In this document: piece after piece, positions 13,516 to 26,615 of the stretch
Layout: every line of letters begins with the position of its first letter
How positions within the stretch are numbered: the first letter of the stretch is position 1
Origin: Annona cherimola
Taxonomy: Eukaryota > Streptophyta > Magnoliopsida > Magnoliales > Annonaceae
Assembly (NCBI GenBank): GCA_030490835.1
Contig: CM059971.1
Coordinates: forward strand, 104,412,095-104,476,094
Length of the DNA: 64,000 nt
Direction of reading: 5' to 3'
Position numbers and translations under genes: made by a program
Notes under the pieces: generated by a model
The model's input: the letters and a program-made list of their open reading frames with translations, nothing else
What the model was told of the DNA's origin: nothing
Database searches by the model: none

Positions 13516-14233
13516 AAATATCACAAAATGGCCTTTGTGCTTAAATTTTGAAATAAAATATTTGAAAACATGAAAAATGTAAAAATTATATGTATAGGAG
13601 AACATCATACATGGGCTGGTCATATAAACATGTAAAAAAGGACCCGTGTGCCTCACCAGTTTAGACATTACCGACAACAAAAGTAATGCAAATCAAACAA
13701 CTTTATTATCGATTTTACACTTTTTTTGTTGGAGACCCACATTTAGGTGTACATTATTTTTAGTTGCGGGTCATACACTTATATGATTTTGCTGAAACTT
13801 CACATCATAATGTACCTCAAACAGGATGCAACATGGAGTCATGGAGCACCTTAAATTCTTGCACTGTTTTCTCTGCACAGCCGCTAATAGGAGTATAGGA
13901 ATAGGACCCAACAGGAAAACCACACGAGTGGCGAACGTCCTTAAAACGATCAAAAAATGGCCACGGTCATTCGAATTGAGATCGACCAATGGAAATATTC
14001 AACGTGCTTACTTCAAGACATGCAACCATCCAATTTCACACGTCACTGACTTCCAAAAAGGCAAGTCGAAGCGATGACAGAAAGAAAAAAGGAGTCACTT
14101 CGAGGTGAGGTGTGGTCATTACATGTAGTGTAACAATCTCCCATAACATGCTACTCAAAAAATCCAGCAAAATGAACCAATTCTCAACAAAAATACATCA
14201 AAACCCACATCATTCAGTGACCAAAGCATGGCA

Positions 14234-17200
14234 TTAGTATCTGCGGAATCCCCGATCAAACATCCGGCCAGATGGGCACTCAAAAGCAAGGTGACCACGA
14301 CCTCCGCAGTTGTTGCAGATGACATAGCCTATTGGCCCCACGCAATCACGGCTGATGTGCCCAGGTTGATTGCAAATGCGGCAAATTATGTCGCGAAATG
14401 GCCCGCCTACTATCTCAGATGCAAGGCTTGACTTGAGGCATTGGCGAGCCACATGGCCAGACACATTGCAAATGTTGCAGACAGGATTGTTGTGGCAGTC
14501 ACGAGCCAGGTGACCAGTCTGGCGACAGTTGTTACATGCCTTTGCATTTGTGCAGTCAGCAGCAACATGCCCCTGCTTGTAGCAGTTGTTGCAGAGCCGT
14601 GAGTCGAATAAAGATAAGCCTGGAACAGAGCATTCACGAGCAAGGTGGCCTCGCTTCCCACACGTATGGCAGATTGGAACATTGTTGCACTGCCCAGCAA
14701 CGTGTCCTGGCTCTTTGCAGTTCCAGCATGCAGTCTGTGAGGTGCACTCTGCCGCAATATGCCTACAAAACATACATAGTCAATTAAACTCAAGCGGTCA
14801 ATATCGTGAATGTGAACAGCTTAGGTTGTTGTAATTGAACTTTGACAATGACCGGATGCAAGCATGTTAACCCAACCAAGAGTTTCTCATACAACATCAA
14901 TAACATAAATTGCCCCAACTTCTGAGTAGTTTCAAATAAACATTCAAAGATATTAGGTTCATCATCCTCGCAAAGAGAAATGAGAAAGAAAAACAAAAGC
15001 TAACGTCAAAATCAAATGGAATCTTCCATTGGAGGTAGAACGAAGCTTTTCGAAAAACAATGTAAGTGACAAAGCGTATTTTGACATCCTTAAAAAAAAT
15101 TAATTAAAAAAAGAACAATTATAAGTGAACAGAAGTATATGTTGACATTTTTCTAAAAGAGCAATTATACATAAACAGTAAGATGCTACAATTTCTTTCT
15201 TACAACATGTTTCATGTGGCATGCCGTGCACAGCTGGTTATATATATAGGGTAGGGGTAAAAGCTATGATCTTATTAGAAAATTTGATGTTTGTAATTTT
15301 TGGAACCAGTTTATGAAGCAGAAGAATTCAGTTGGGCCCTCCATGTCTAGTCCAAATGTTTGAACTTGACCTGGCTCTTACCAGCTAGCCTTGATGGTCC
15401 CCCCATAAACATCTTTCATCTTATATAAAGAGAGCACACTTTTACCGTAAAGAGGAATACAATCCAATCTCTATTTCACTTCAGAGTTCAGACAGGAATC
15501 TACTGAACTGGCTGTTAACAACTTGATCCCCAAAACAGGTGTGTCAGATAGGACAATCTCAAATATAAACATGATGTTCAGCACACAAACTTTGCAACAG
15601 ACAAGCAATCTGTCATGAAAGTCCATTTACAAGATGGTCAAGATTTACAAACAACAAAAAGGCAGTGGTCTGGCTGCTAAATCATAGCTGATGGTGCATT
15701 GGCACCTGATGAAGTTGCCAGTTGCCACTAGAGCCAATCATTTAGGTTTGCTCATACAGAAGCTAAGAACTTTCTTAAGAAATATATAACAAAGATTGGC
15801 TCACTCAATATCCCAAGATTGACATGAAATGCATATATCAAAATTCATGCACTAACCTTGCTTGATTGAAAATTAGTGTTAGATGAGAATGATTACTGAT
15901 ACGTATCCATAATTAGGATGCTGAATATTTTGAAATTTAAGATTAGCGTAAAACTGAAATACGTAAAATGGTACAGTTTTCATGTGTTCTTTACTGATTT
16001 TTTAGCCTAGCATCTCATAGAAAAAGACATTTGAGTCAACTTTCCCATCACGACTTGGATGGAATGAGGGCGTGGGATAGAAAAGGTGTTACTGTGTATT
16101 AGGAATAAGAAAATTTTTATAAGAAATAGGAAAAGTTGTACAGGAAATGGGGAAAGTAAGTTGCTATTTTTTGGAAATGAAAAAATAGTTATTGAAAAAT
16201 TGAGATATTTCATCTCATCCCATCCCATCCTCATCTAATTTCACTTTCCCATTCACTGTAATTGGCTGATTTCGCTCTATTCAAAATGCGTGAGAAAAAC
16301 AAGTCTTGGATTGAATTGCAAAACAACCGTACGACAAAGAGTACAGTGTAAATAGTTTAAATAACCAGTCACATTTGCTTTAACTCATACTGCTATCAAC
16401 ATGATTTTTTCATAGAACAGGCAAGAATAAGAAACATAAAATGATTCGTGAATATCGGGCCCACAAAAAAGCTGCAAGGTAATAAGGTTTTAATAATAGC
16501 CCACGCTAACAAGATCATTATTCAATATAAGTCTACCGTAACGTGAGTAAGAGCCAAAATAGCTACATTAAATGGTTTGATTTCTTCATCATGCATAGAA
16601 CTTCCATACTGTAACTTTGCAAATTAACTGATTCAAAAACAAAACATGAAGTGCTTCTCTACCCAGGAAGTGCACAGTTGTTGCAGACGAGCACATTTGG
16701 ACACTCTCTTGCAAAATGTCCTGGACGCTTACAGTTGTTGCAAAGAGAATCTTGCCTGGAAAGAAATATAGACTAATATAATTATACCATGCAGCTAGAA
16801 ACAATAAGCAAATAAATTTGTAACATACTTTTTGAAATTTTTACATATTGTAGAGGTAATCTTTCTTCAACCAGATAAAATACTTGCACTTTTACTGGTT
16901 CTGTATTTTCATAGTTAAAAGCATGCTAAATTGTTTACCTTTAAAGCTCCCCATTTGTTATTTCAGTCATAAAAAGAATGAAAGCAATATGCTAGTCAAT
17001 TTGTAAGAATAAATAAATAAGTAAATAGAACACAAACACATCAGGTCAAATTCAGTTCGCCTGACTTACAACAAATATGAATGTTAATCACGGGGTTCTT
17101 AATTCTCATGCATCATATCAGAACTCTCTTATGACGGGAGAAAGCCTTCCCTGATGAAATATGTTTGAGAAAACCAAATGAATGCTAACCAGGAGATATC

Positions 17201-20200
17201 AGCAACTGCTAAAAAATGGACCTTAGGAGCTTGTCCTGGCACTGCAAGGATCAAGAGGCCTACCTGTACTAGCCCAGTCAAAACTTTAGAAAATACATCC
17301 TATTGCCTTAAATAATAATAGCAAAAAATCTCATCCCACTGAAATGAGGTCAGCCGCATAGATTACATAGCAACATTCTCAACAGAAGATTTTTTTAGCC
17401 TTACCCTAATCATCTTATAATAATTTATTTGATAAGTTTGTGGTTCCTAGCTAATGCTATTTCTAGTCTCCATTTCCCTAGAGCAAACAACCAAAGTCTG
17501 TTTTCTCTCATTTTATCATATAACGATTCCACCTTTAGGTTTTCTTGATTTACTTCATTTCTATATATATATATTAGTTTTACGCATTTATCTCAACATC
17601 CTCATTTCAACAATATTCATTTTATGTTCTTTTAAAGAATCATTTTCCTCAGCATGAAGGCTTTTCAGCAAACCGTTAACTACGGAAAGGCCTTCTGATG
17701 AAAAAGCTGTTTCGACATGTGGATCAAAGAAGGAAAAAGGAACCAAACTATGGACAAAATTGAAGTAAATGAAGTAATAGCAGATTTCGGCAATGGCAAA
17801 TAGCAAAAACATATTCATCTGAAATTGGCATATATATATCATCCAAGTATCCCTGAATCAGTTCACAACTAAAAATTCTTGATGACCACTGCTTCAGGAA
17901 TGCAGTGAAGGGCCAAAATAATTTTCTCTACATAACATCTTCCATAGATAACAAAATATTTCTCTATACTTACATCAGCAGGATACATCCTAAAAGCACA
18001 GAGCCATCATTTTTCTCACAATGCAGAAACCCAAACCAGTAAAGAATTAAATAAAGAAAAAGAAAATCACAAGAAAGAATTTCAGCAAACACTTTCCAAT
18101 CATGCCAGATATTCTGAATTGTCAATAAAGGGAAACAGTATTATAGAGTGAGAAAGCATCAGCAACTACAAACAGGGAAAGAAGAGGTGCTGTGTAGCAC
18201 AAGATTACTTTCAGGTAGTTGTGTTCACAATTTGAAATTTCTATGGCTCCATTATTAATGCAGATGCAGAAGGTTTTGAAGTTCCAATGGCTTAATCAGC
18301 CTCACTGAGATTTTCGGGAAAGCCAAAACAGATGGGACAGAAGATCATCATTTTGTCACCATTAGAATGAAAATATATTTATATATATATATACACACAC
18401 ACACATATAACTAAAGGAATCTTGAACTTCTGGGATCAGGTCTGAGATCATTGCCAATCAGGTAAGAGAATTCCCGCAGCAAACATCTTGTCACACTTAC
18501 AGTAACCAATTGAACCAGTGAAACTTGTTTACCAGTTCAACAGGCTTGTTTTTCGCATCCACTGGGATTTCCAATTGTGGGCTTGCTTCTATGTCACCAG
18601 GTTACATACAAGCAGTTCCACGTAACCCCTTCCATTTTTGAAATTTTGATGTTTGATGAAAAATTCAATCCATTCATTGTATTTAACAACATTTGTTTAC
18701 CTAACAGACCAAGTTTTATCCAAATCCAATATGTGTATAGGCTACATTTGTTCAAAAATAAATACATTCATGTGTAAATTAGAAAAAATGCTTAAATCCA
18801 TTCACATATCTATTAGAATATAACAATACTTTATAGAATCATTTATCCACATGTGATATTTTAGATGGTTTAGATGTTGAAAAATACTGCTTAAATTGAT
18901 ATTTAATATTAAATCATTTTATTACATTAATTTTACATGCTTTTGATACTAGATAAATGAAAGGGTTTCCATAATAATATAAATGATGCTAAATACAATG
19001 GATGGAGTGAATTTCCATCAAACATCTAGATATTAAAAATGAAAGGGATCACATGGAAGAGAGGTTTCATAGAAGCATTCCCATTCCAATTGAACTATAT
19101 ACAAAATAATAACAACTGGCCTAGGGACCATCAACATTGAACTGGTTGGAACATCAAGTCTGGTTCAGTACAGAAAATCTCAAAATGAGACAGACTAGCC
19201 TAGGGACCATTAACAATAAATTGGTTGGACCATCAAGTCTGTTCCAGTACTGACACACCATTGATTTTCATTGTTTCTAACTTCTAATTAATCTGGTACT
19301 CCCTCCTGCTCCCCATTTCCTTATAATCCTATAGCTTGGTATCTAAACTTAAATTTTATATGGCTATTCTTAGCCCAACCCTTGCCTTGGCTTGTATAAC
19401 CTTACTCATGCTAAAATCTGGCAGCATGAAGAAACTTCAACTCTGCCAGCAGACAATAGAAATTATGAACAAATGATTGAGCCTGTTACTTACAAAGCTG
19501 TTAATGAGCAAGTATACATAATAAATAGTTATTAGGGATCAGTATTTTTAAAAATACACTTCATATAGGATTAATGCATACTGATAATTGGTAACTTACT
19601 AAATTGGATTATCTAAGCTAATAAAAAGAAAGGAATACCTAAAATGCAATATAATTTATCATTATACCAGACAATGTATTTGATATTTTGATTGCCAAAA
19701 GGCTGCGAGTAGTAATTTTTTGGGGGGGAAAAAATAGTTTACTCAGCAGCTTTCAAAAATTTTACTTCTCTAGTTTAATTTAAACTTTGTGTAGATTAAT
19801 GCACTTGCATGCATTCTAATCACTTTAGTCAATCCAGTAGACAGACCCCCAAAATGATAGAAAGAACTTGATCGGTCACAAATGCACGAACGCAAATCCA
19901 TTTTCTGTGACTACCTAAATAATACCCCAAACAGATATAGGGTATTAAAAGAAGGGAAATGTTTGCATATATATGTTTCGACCATAATTGGAGTAGAAAT
20001 GCTTCATTTATTCCTTAAATATATGAATACGTAGAACCAATCCATTTACAATGTTAAACTTCACTTATTTAGCTAAGAATAACAACATATCATTGAAAGA
20101 TTCAACCACATCAAACAAATGCATCTCATTTTAGTGTGGATGTGAATCTGTTGAAGTTTTTTAACTGTTTATCGGCAGTCAAAGTTTTAAATGATATGTA

Positions 20201-20495
20201 TTATTTAAATATTAACTAATCAAATTGGGTCTAACATTATAAACGAAATAGATTGTATAATTCATATATTAAGCATCCAAATGATGCATTTCTACAACAA
20301 CTGCAGTAGAAACATTTCCTAGTGAATGTTCCTTGGAAGAAATGCTAGGAACTATGGTGAAATTATATACAAATTAAATATAGCATACCTGTGTCTGCGG
20401 CGATCTGTGCGGTATGGAGCATCACGGTGCAAGGATCGATCAGAGCCCCTAATCCTCCGCACACGTGGAGGGCTTCTGCTGCTGTCTGGACTCAT
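14234..20495 (-). CDS. Nine-knuckle CCHC zinc-finger protein (CNBP/GIS2-like), complete, three exons
   Basis: Exons: 20495-20389, 16755-16663 and 14762-14234, with GT/AG borders and phase 2 at both junctions. Together they make 729 bases, 242 residues plus a TAA stop. The first 35 residues are Ser/Arg/Pro-rich (MSPDSSRSPPRVRRIR), like the RS-type start of plant homologues. Nine CX2CX4HX4C knuckles follow: CNNCKRPGHFAREC, CNNCALPGHIAAEC (split by intron 2), CWNCKEPGHVAGQC, CHTCGKRGHLAREC, CNNCYKQGHVAADC, CNNCRQTGHLARDC, CNICNVSGHVARQC, CRICNQPGHISRDC and CNNCGGRGHLAFEC. The protein ends in an Arg/Tyr-rich tail. This family binds single-stranded nucleic acid and is tied to translation and RNA handling in yeast and animals; the plant role is inferred. 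It is not a retroviral gag, which carries one or two knuckles. Intron 1 is 3.6 kb and holds a foldback repeat. Confidence 0.93.
18598..19085. mobile_element. Foldback/MITE-like element, ~500-bp family, copy 3
   Basis: This copy begins AGGTTACATACAAGCAG and is in reverse orientation to copies 1 and 2. The left arm GATGTTTGATGAAAAATTCA is matched by the right arm TTTCCATCAAACATCTAG; the arms remain alignable for about 60 bp. It lies in intron 1 of the CCHC gene. Confidence 0.65.
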
Positions 20496-21990
20496 ACTAA
20501 AAACCAACAAAAATTCCAAAAACCCAAAAACGGAAAACCACCACCAGCACCAGAACCCACAGATACAGCACCACCAACTTCTCCTTCAGTCCTCCTAGGC
20601 TCCTACTTCCTGTTCACATCACCCACAAATCAAGCCACCTCCAATCAGTTCAAGTTCATCTCCAAAGACCTTCTTCCCCCATCCTGCTTACAAAACCCAG
20701 ACTTGCCCTCGCAGTCCATAAATTCAGAAAAACACATAATACCAATCAAAGGTGAACTTGCAAAAGGGAAAAGAGACAAAAACAACGAAGTGGTGAAGAA
20801 ATCAAATCAAAAAGGCATTACGAAATCTTCTCTGAAATACCACAAAGAACTTCCTGCTACAGCAACACCCCAGAAACACCAACTTCAGCATCACTGAAAA
20901 CAAATTATAGGCACTAAAACACAAATCTTTTGCTATGTTGGAAACCAAAGCCATTTCGCTAACTCCAGTCCCACTCTAAGCTTCAACTGAGTCTCCATTA
21001 AACAAAGACCAATATATTTTCTAGAACTCATGACCAAATTAACCCAAACATTTCTCCCCAATAGAAAGCCCATCTGTAGGATTGACTACAGATTGTCAAT
21101 AAAAACGAGAAAAAATAGCAATGCCCGACAATTAAGGAAACAGGATTGTGATTTTTAAAACCATAAACACATCATGCTAGCTCGCCCAAATAACCCGTCC
21201 GCTAGTTTGGCTAAACATCCTATGCAGACGGCTGGAATCCTCATCCCAGCTCTTTGTTCTCGCCATGCTGGATAGGCGATGGAGAAAAAGATCCATTTTA
21301 ATTATAGCAAAACGTCTCAATTCATGCATTCTATAACCATCCAATGACTGGCCAATGACCAGATTCGGCAGTCGTCCAACCGGAATTGATTCTGGAAGGA
21401 TAGATAAGCCCACCAAAACAAGTGGCGATTGCCATAAAATGCGAGAGCCAAAAAGAAGCAAGAGCATGAACCAGCATGTCCCCAAATTCGTCACCGACTC
21501 CCATCAACCCTAACTCCAATCTCCGGCATCGACAAATCCAAACACCCTAATGTCCTATGCAAGCCAAGACCACGATTTCGCACTCCACCTTGATCTCCAA
21601 CTATTCCAAATCCACCGAATTCCACAACAACCTAATCCAGAGTACCAATCTTTCGATTAACCGCAACACCTCACAAAGGGAATCCCAGAAAAAATTTAGT
21701 TGTTACAGGAAGCAGCGATAATTTGAGATCCTAGAGAGACTGGAGCCGTATCGATCTGAAAAGGAATGAAAAAGCCATAGAATTCATCCAAGACACACCG
21801 ACCTTCGTAGAGAAATTTCAAGCTTTCGCGATCGCGCCTGGGACAGTAGCGAAGGAAATACATGCAGAGTTCGCCGGCCATCTTTTGTAACAGCCAAGAG
21901 CGAGGATATGTCTGTTCGGGTCGAGCCCACTCGATAGCCCCAAACCTGACCCGCACAATTGAACACGCGGGGTTGTTCAGGAGCATCAAT
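20496..21990 (-). promoter_or_regulatory. Upstream region of the CCHC gene, possible 5' UTR intron and promoter
   Basis: No coding exon is recognisable here. A sequence near 21,790-21,900 is richer in CpG, and on the minus strand it offers a donor-like AAG|GTCGGT near 21,800. The ATG-bearing exon is preceded by a possible acceptor near 20,500. A leader exon near 21,800-21,950 and a spliced 5' UTR would fit, but this is inference. Short open frames in this stretch on both strands show no family resemblance. Confidence 0.25.
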
Positions 21991-22034
21991 AGATGAGTTT
22001 TTCTTATTTTTCGTATCATTCATTTTTAATATAT

Positions 22035-22512
22035 AAGACAAATTTCATATATATCCAAGAACTTTATATCTAATTCTATTTATATCTACGAATTTTCAAA
22101 AATTCCTTTCATACTTAAGAAAATTCCTCTTATACCCTAGAATTTTTGTAATAATTTCACTCATACCCACATTGGGATTCGTTAAATGGGTCATTATCCC
22201 TTTTGTAAAATAACGAATATACCCAAGCTCTAATATAATTTAAGGTTGTCATACTTAAAATTAAAGATTCATATTCAAATAATATATAATTGTATAGTTG
22301 TAGAATAACTAAAGATCATTCTAATATGATTTTTTAAGTATAAAATCATAATTAGATATGGAAATATTTGTCATTTTTCGAAGAGTTAATGGTCTTTTTA
22401 ACACATTCGTAAATTTAGATGAAAATTTATGAGTATGAGAAGAATTTTAAAAAAAATCATAAGTATAAGTAGAATTAGGGCTAAAATTTGTAAGTATATA
22501 AGGAATTTGCCC
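22035..22512. mobile_element. hAT-like MITE (type A), upstream of the CCHC gene
   Basis: The ends are inverted (left near AGACAAATTTCATATA, right GGAATTTGCCC). TAATATAT occurs on both sides (22027-22034 and 22513-22520), consistent with an 8-bp TSD. Internal halves are roughly inverted copies. A relative lies at 60,512-60,939. Confidence 0.65.
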
Positions 22513-22711
22513 TAATATATATGAAGCTTCCTTTGTCATTCTTGATACTAATTTTTTCAATATTATTTTTTATTTTTCATATAATTTCTTATTTTTAAAT
22601 ACTCAAAACTCAGTCTTCATCCAAATATAATTTCAAGGTGTATGTGATCATAAGTTTTAAAAAAATAGAAAAAAAATTTAAGAGGACAATCTTCTAAGTA
22701 TAAAATTTTAA

Positions 22712-22994
22712 GGGTGTGTTTGATTGGACACCAAAAATGTCAATTAAAACTTTTCACTATTTATAATTGTCATATTTTTAATTATTTTTACACTTTTCTG
22801 TACAAAAAATCATATTTTTCAATCATTTTAACATAATTACTCATATAACTAATCTATCTACTTTAACTTTATTCTCTTTACACATCATCATTCTCATTAT
22901 CATTATTATATCACATCATTTTTTTTTATCAATTTGACAACATTTATTCTAAAAAAAATTTATCAAAAAGTTTTATCTCCAACCAAACACGCCC
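22712..22994. mobile_element. Tourist-like MITE (GGGTGTGTTTGG family)
   Basis: A 283-bp copy that begins GGGTGTGTTTGATTGG and ends CCAAACACGCCC. The internal text matches the family. TSDs are no longer clear. Confidence 0.75.
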
Positions 22995-23642
22995 CCAAAA
23001 ATAAGAAAATATGTGATGCAATGAAGATAGCCATCTCAATAAAACGAATAAAATAAAATAGATAGAATGGAAATAATTTTAATAAAAAATATAATAGTAG
23101 AAAATAATATAGTCAAATAGTTAACATGTCAAATTATATCAATAAGTACATATGAATATGTGAAATTTTTACAATTAAATGTCAAATGGTATCTTCTTGC
23201 ATATATTAATGAAGCATAAAGCCTCAAAATGTTGAATCTAATAGTTTTGCAAATCATAATACTTTTTTACTATAATGAATCTAAGCCATTATTAAACTTG
23301 ATTATACGTATTTAGTGAAGATATCAAAAGTCATATTATTTATATATTTTGGTGCATTGTTTCGAAATAAAAAATAATCTTTCGAATTTTAAAATTTATA
23401 ATAATCTTGTGGCATGATATCCTTGAAATAGGCTTTCTTATTGACTAAAAAAATAATATGAGTAATAAAGACAAACCTCCTCTATCTAGAGATAGTCATG
23501 AAGAAATTCTACTAGCTAAGCTGGCCATTTTTATGGTTTATTCCTTTGAGCCCAGTTAATGCCAATCTCAAAATAAGTTGATAAGTAAGTTCAAGACATA
23601 TATTAAAAAAGTGCATACAGTGTCAGTGCGTGAGAATGCATA

Positions 23643-23716
23643 GTGTTGATTAGTAGGCTAAGCTATGTAACATGCTAAACAATGTTTCTTTTGTATGTTA
23701 GCCTACTAATCAACAC
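23643..23716. repeat. Perfect 19-bp inverted repeat (hairpin)
   Basis: GTGTTGATTAGTAGGCTAA (23643-23661) and its exact complement (23698-23716) are 36 bases apart. A further GTGAG/TCAC match lies outside after a bulge. It is not part of a repeat family I can see elsewhere in the window. Confidence 0.8.
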
Positions 23717-24565
23717 TCACGACTGTCACCTTGTGAACTATGTATACACGATCCTATTCTAAATATGTAAGTTTGATTTCAAGGTTTTGTCGTTGATAGC
23801 CAGTTGAATATTATTGGATTTGATAATGATAAATTGTTATTCTATGGAGCTCAAGAATATATTGTCATATTTTTATGAAAAAGTTTTGATATTCTTGTGA
23901 GCCCCATCTAAACAAGCTTAGGTAAATTTTTTGAAAATTTTTAAACATGTATAGATTAGGGTTTATGATTTTTCAAAATCAAAAAATTTCAAAAAAACAT
24001 GACAAAAGATTCCAAAGGTGATTGCATGTGGCACAACTCCAACATCATTGTGGGTCAAGGGGTATAAGACTTTGTTTGACCGCACAGAGTGGACCATAAA
24101 GCAATTATGGTTTAACCGCTATATTCTTTTGAAAAACTTAAAACTTGTTTAGATGAAATGTTTTCAAGAAATTCTGTACAGTTAGCGATGCAACTAGAAT
24201 TCGTAAAATTCAAGTTTGTCTCAACTCCAATCCTAAATCTATTTATAAAATTTAAAGTTTTGCGAGTCAGGACAACCTAATTTGCACCCTTATATATGGC
24301 AAATAGTACAAAGAAAGAGAGAGATATATAAGTAATTTAAGAAACTTTCTTATTAGTACTTTCTCAATTGGTGGGCATAAGAGCCCAAGAAGCCTTGGCA
24401 GCAGGTTCAGGGCATAAAAGCACTATTTTAAAAGTGATTTTGAAGTTTCTGTTTAAAGGATAAATATTGTACATAAGATCTCATATTTATAATAGCTTTG
24501 AAAAGTATTATTGAAGAAAGCAAATATTGCCCTAGTGGTAGAGCTGTAAGCAAAATGCATAATCT

Positions 24566-24818
24566 ATGTTTAGAAAGTGATAAAACTTTGAATGAAAATT
24601 TTTTTGTGTAAAAGTTTTTGAATTGGAATAAGTGATGTGATATAATGAAAGTAATAATGAAAAGTAAAGATAATATAGTTAAAATAAATAGATTAATTGT
24701 ATAAAAATGATCAAAAAGTAAGATAATTATAGATGAGATGTGAAAAAATAACTATAAATATGAGAGTTGTAGAGAAAAAAAAATTAAATTAAAAAATTTT
24801 GATGTGAAAAGTTACACT
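24566..24818. mobile_element. Degraded Tourist-like MITE copy
   Basis: The internal text (GTGATGTGATATAATG, AATAATGAAAAGTAAAG) matches the family in reverse orientation. Terminal bases are lost on both sides. Confidence 0.5.
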
Positions 24819-25037
24819 AGTTGCTGAACGCACGTTCAAATGAAACTTTGTTCTGTCTTGGTGATGGAGTTGCAGGTTGCTAGGTTGGGGATTCAAATCG
24901 ATCAGTTCAATCACAACGTGGATTCAAAATGAATGATTCCGTTGGATTTTGAATAACCATTGCGATCCCCTGCAGTGCCCTTTGAGTTGCGGGCAGTTGT
25001 AAAAATTAATTTTTAATATTTATTTTTTATAAATGTG

Positions 25038-25339
25038 GAAGTCCAACTTGGAGTGCAATCTTGTGCATCCGGGTGCATTGACGCTCAATGCACCTAAGCG
25101 CACTGCACCTATTTTTTTAATTTTTTAATTTTTTTTTACACAACTGTTAATCTAAATGTATTTAACATGTGTATTAATTTTTACCATTTTTGGAGTTTTT
25201 AGTCCAAAAAAATATCTAAAAATATCCAAAAATAGTAAAAATTAATACACTTGTTAAATACACCTAGATTAACAGTTGTGTAAAAAAAATTTAAAAAATA
25301 ATTAAAAAAGAGCATAGGATTATGTTTCGTCCAACTTCC
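25038..25339. mobile_element. Foldback element related to the 43,597 MITE core
   Basis: The ends GGAAGTCCAAC and GTCCAACTTCC are loosely inverted. Inside the left end GGTGCATTGA-CGC-TCAATGCACC (25072-25094) is a perfect 10-bp-stem hairpin. The middle is a long inverted repeat around 25,195, with ACACAACTGTTAATCTAAAT on the left and its near complement on the right. The flanks do not show a clear TSD. Confidence 0.65.
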
Positions 25340-26124
25340 ATCTTACTTACGTAAAATTTGATAATTTTTTGAATTTACTTATTTTTATTTTAATAATCAT
25401 ATCCCTGTCCACTACGTTGATTTTCAAAAATAAAAATACTAAATCAATTTGAAAATTTGTGAAATTTTATACCTAAATAAAACGAACAGATCTTTCAAAA
25501 AAATAATAATTTTTACGGCCGTCCACAGCGTAACGTTTCCTTTGAATAATAATGCAGCTGCTTGCTCCTGTATAACAATGCGAAGTAGATGCTTTGCGTT
25601 GTTATACACATTGATATGTATAACTATCTTGCAAAACGATTATTACCCGAATTAAGGCTCTTGCACTTTCAGCAGAATTTGTTTCCTGTCTTCAGCACTA
25701 GATGCCTTTTATTGTTAAAGTCAATCAAATCCCAACAAAATTTTAAAAAACCATCTTCTTTTCTTGCATTTCTATTTCGAATAATGGAAAGTGAAATAAA
25801 AATATGTTTTTTCAAGTCATTAAACATAGGTTGAGTCTGGTTGGCTCGAATGCAGCCGCATTAACCTGTTCCTAGCACATTTTTTTCGAATCGAGTTACA
25901 TTTAGCAACCCACAGATTTCTTTGAAGAGTTTCCAACCTTCATGCGTTCATTCCTGTTACACTCGTGTGTTACTGAATTAGGAAATGCTTGTCTTGCTTA
26001 CAACAAGTGTTAAGTGCAACACGGGATAGCAATTGAAAAAGGTCACTTCAAGATTCTTTTAAAGCATTTGATCAGTCCGAATTATACTGCACCGATGAAC
26101 TTAAAGAAGGGCCCCCCTTCTATG

Positions 26125-26615
26125 TTTCGACATAACCCTTGCAAATTTCAATTTTTCAATTTTTAATGAAAAATTCAATTTATTTATTATATTTAACATA
26201 ATTTGTTTATGTAAGAGATCATATTTCATTCAAATTAAATATGTTATGAGTCACTTCTGCTCAAAAATAGGTATATTCATATGTAAATTAGAAAAAATAC
26301 TTAAATCCATTTATATATGCAGCAAAATATAATAATATTTTATAGAATCAGTTGTCCATATAAAAATGATATTTTAAACAGTTTAGATGTTAAAATACAA
26401 CTTTTAATTTGATATTTAACATTAAATCATTTTAGTACATTGATTTTACACATTCGTAAATAGAGCCCATGCACATAATGTTAGATAAGTGAAAGGATTT
26501 TCAAGATACGTAAATAATGTTAAATATAATAGATAAAATAGATTTTCCATCAACTATGAAAACAATCAAAATAGAAAACGTTACGTGGAAAAAAGATTTC
26601 ATAAAAGAATTCCAG
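26125..26615. mobile_element. Foldback/MITE-like element, ~500-bp family, copy 4
   Basis: Same order of blocks as the copy at 18,598: a degraded left arm near 26,155, shared middle text (ATATTTTATAGAATCAGTTG) and a right arm with TTTTCCATCAACTATG. It ends near ACGTGGAAAAAAGATTTC. Confidence 0.6.

Larger units (their letters stand above)
11880..14233. other. Intergenic region between the At3g12590-type gene and the CCHC gene
   Basis: It holds one Tourist-like MITE and one foldback element, listed separately. The remainder is AT-rich. The gene to the right ends at 14234, so about 13,700-14,233 should include its 3' UTR and terminator; no AATAAA signal is clear. Confidence 0.6.

Noticed and set aside
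14236..14763. Retroviral/retrotransposon gag because of CCHC knuckles
   Set aside because: Nine regularly spaced knuckles, spliced exons and lack of nearby protease or polymerase point to a cellular CNBP-like gene.
20391..20897. 168-codon plus-strand frame opposite the first CCHC exon
   Set aside because: It is antisense to an exon and 5' leader with good splice and family support, and shows no homology of its own.
24840..24985. Possible tRNA or tRNA-derived SINE (GGGATTCAAATCG looks like a box B)
   Set aside because: I could not form a cloverleaf or find a matching box A at the right distance, and no TSD or A-rich tail was seen.
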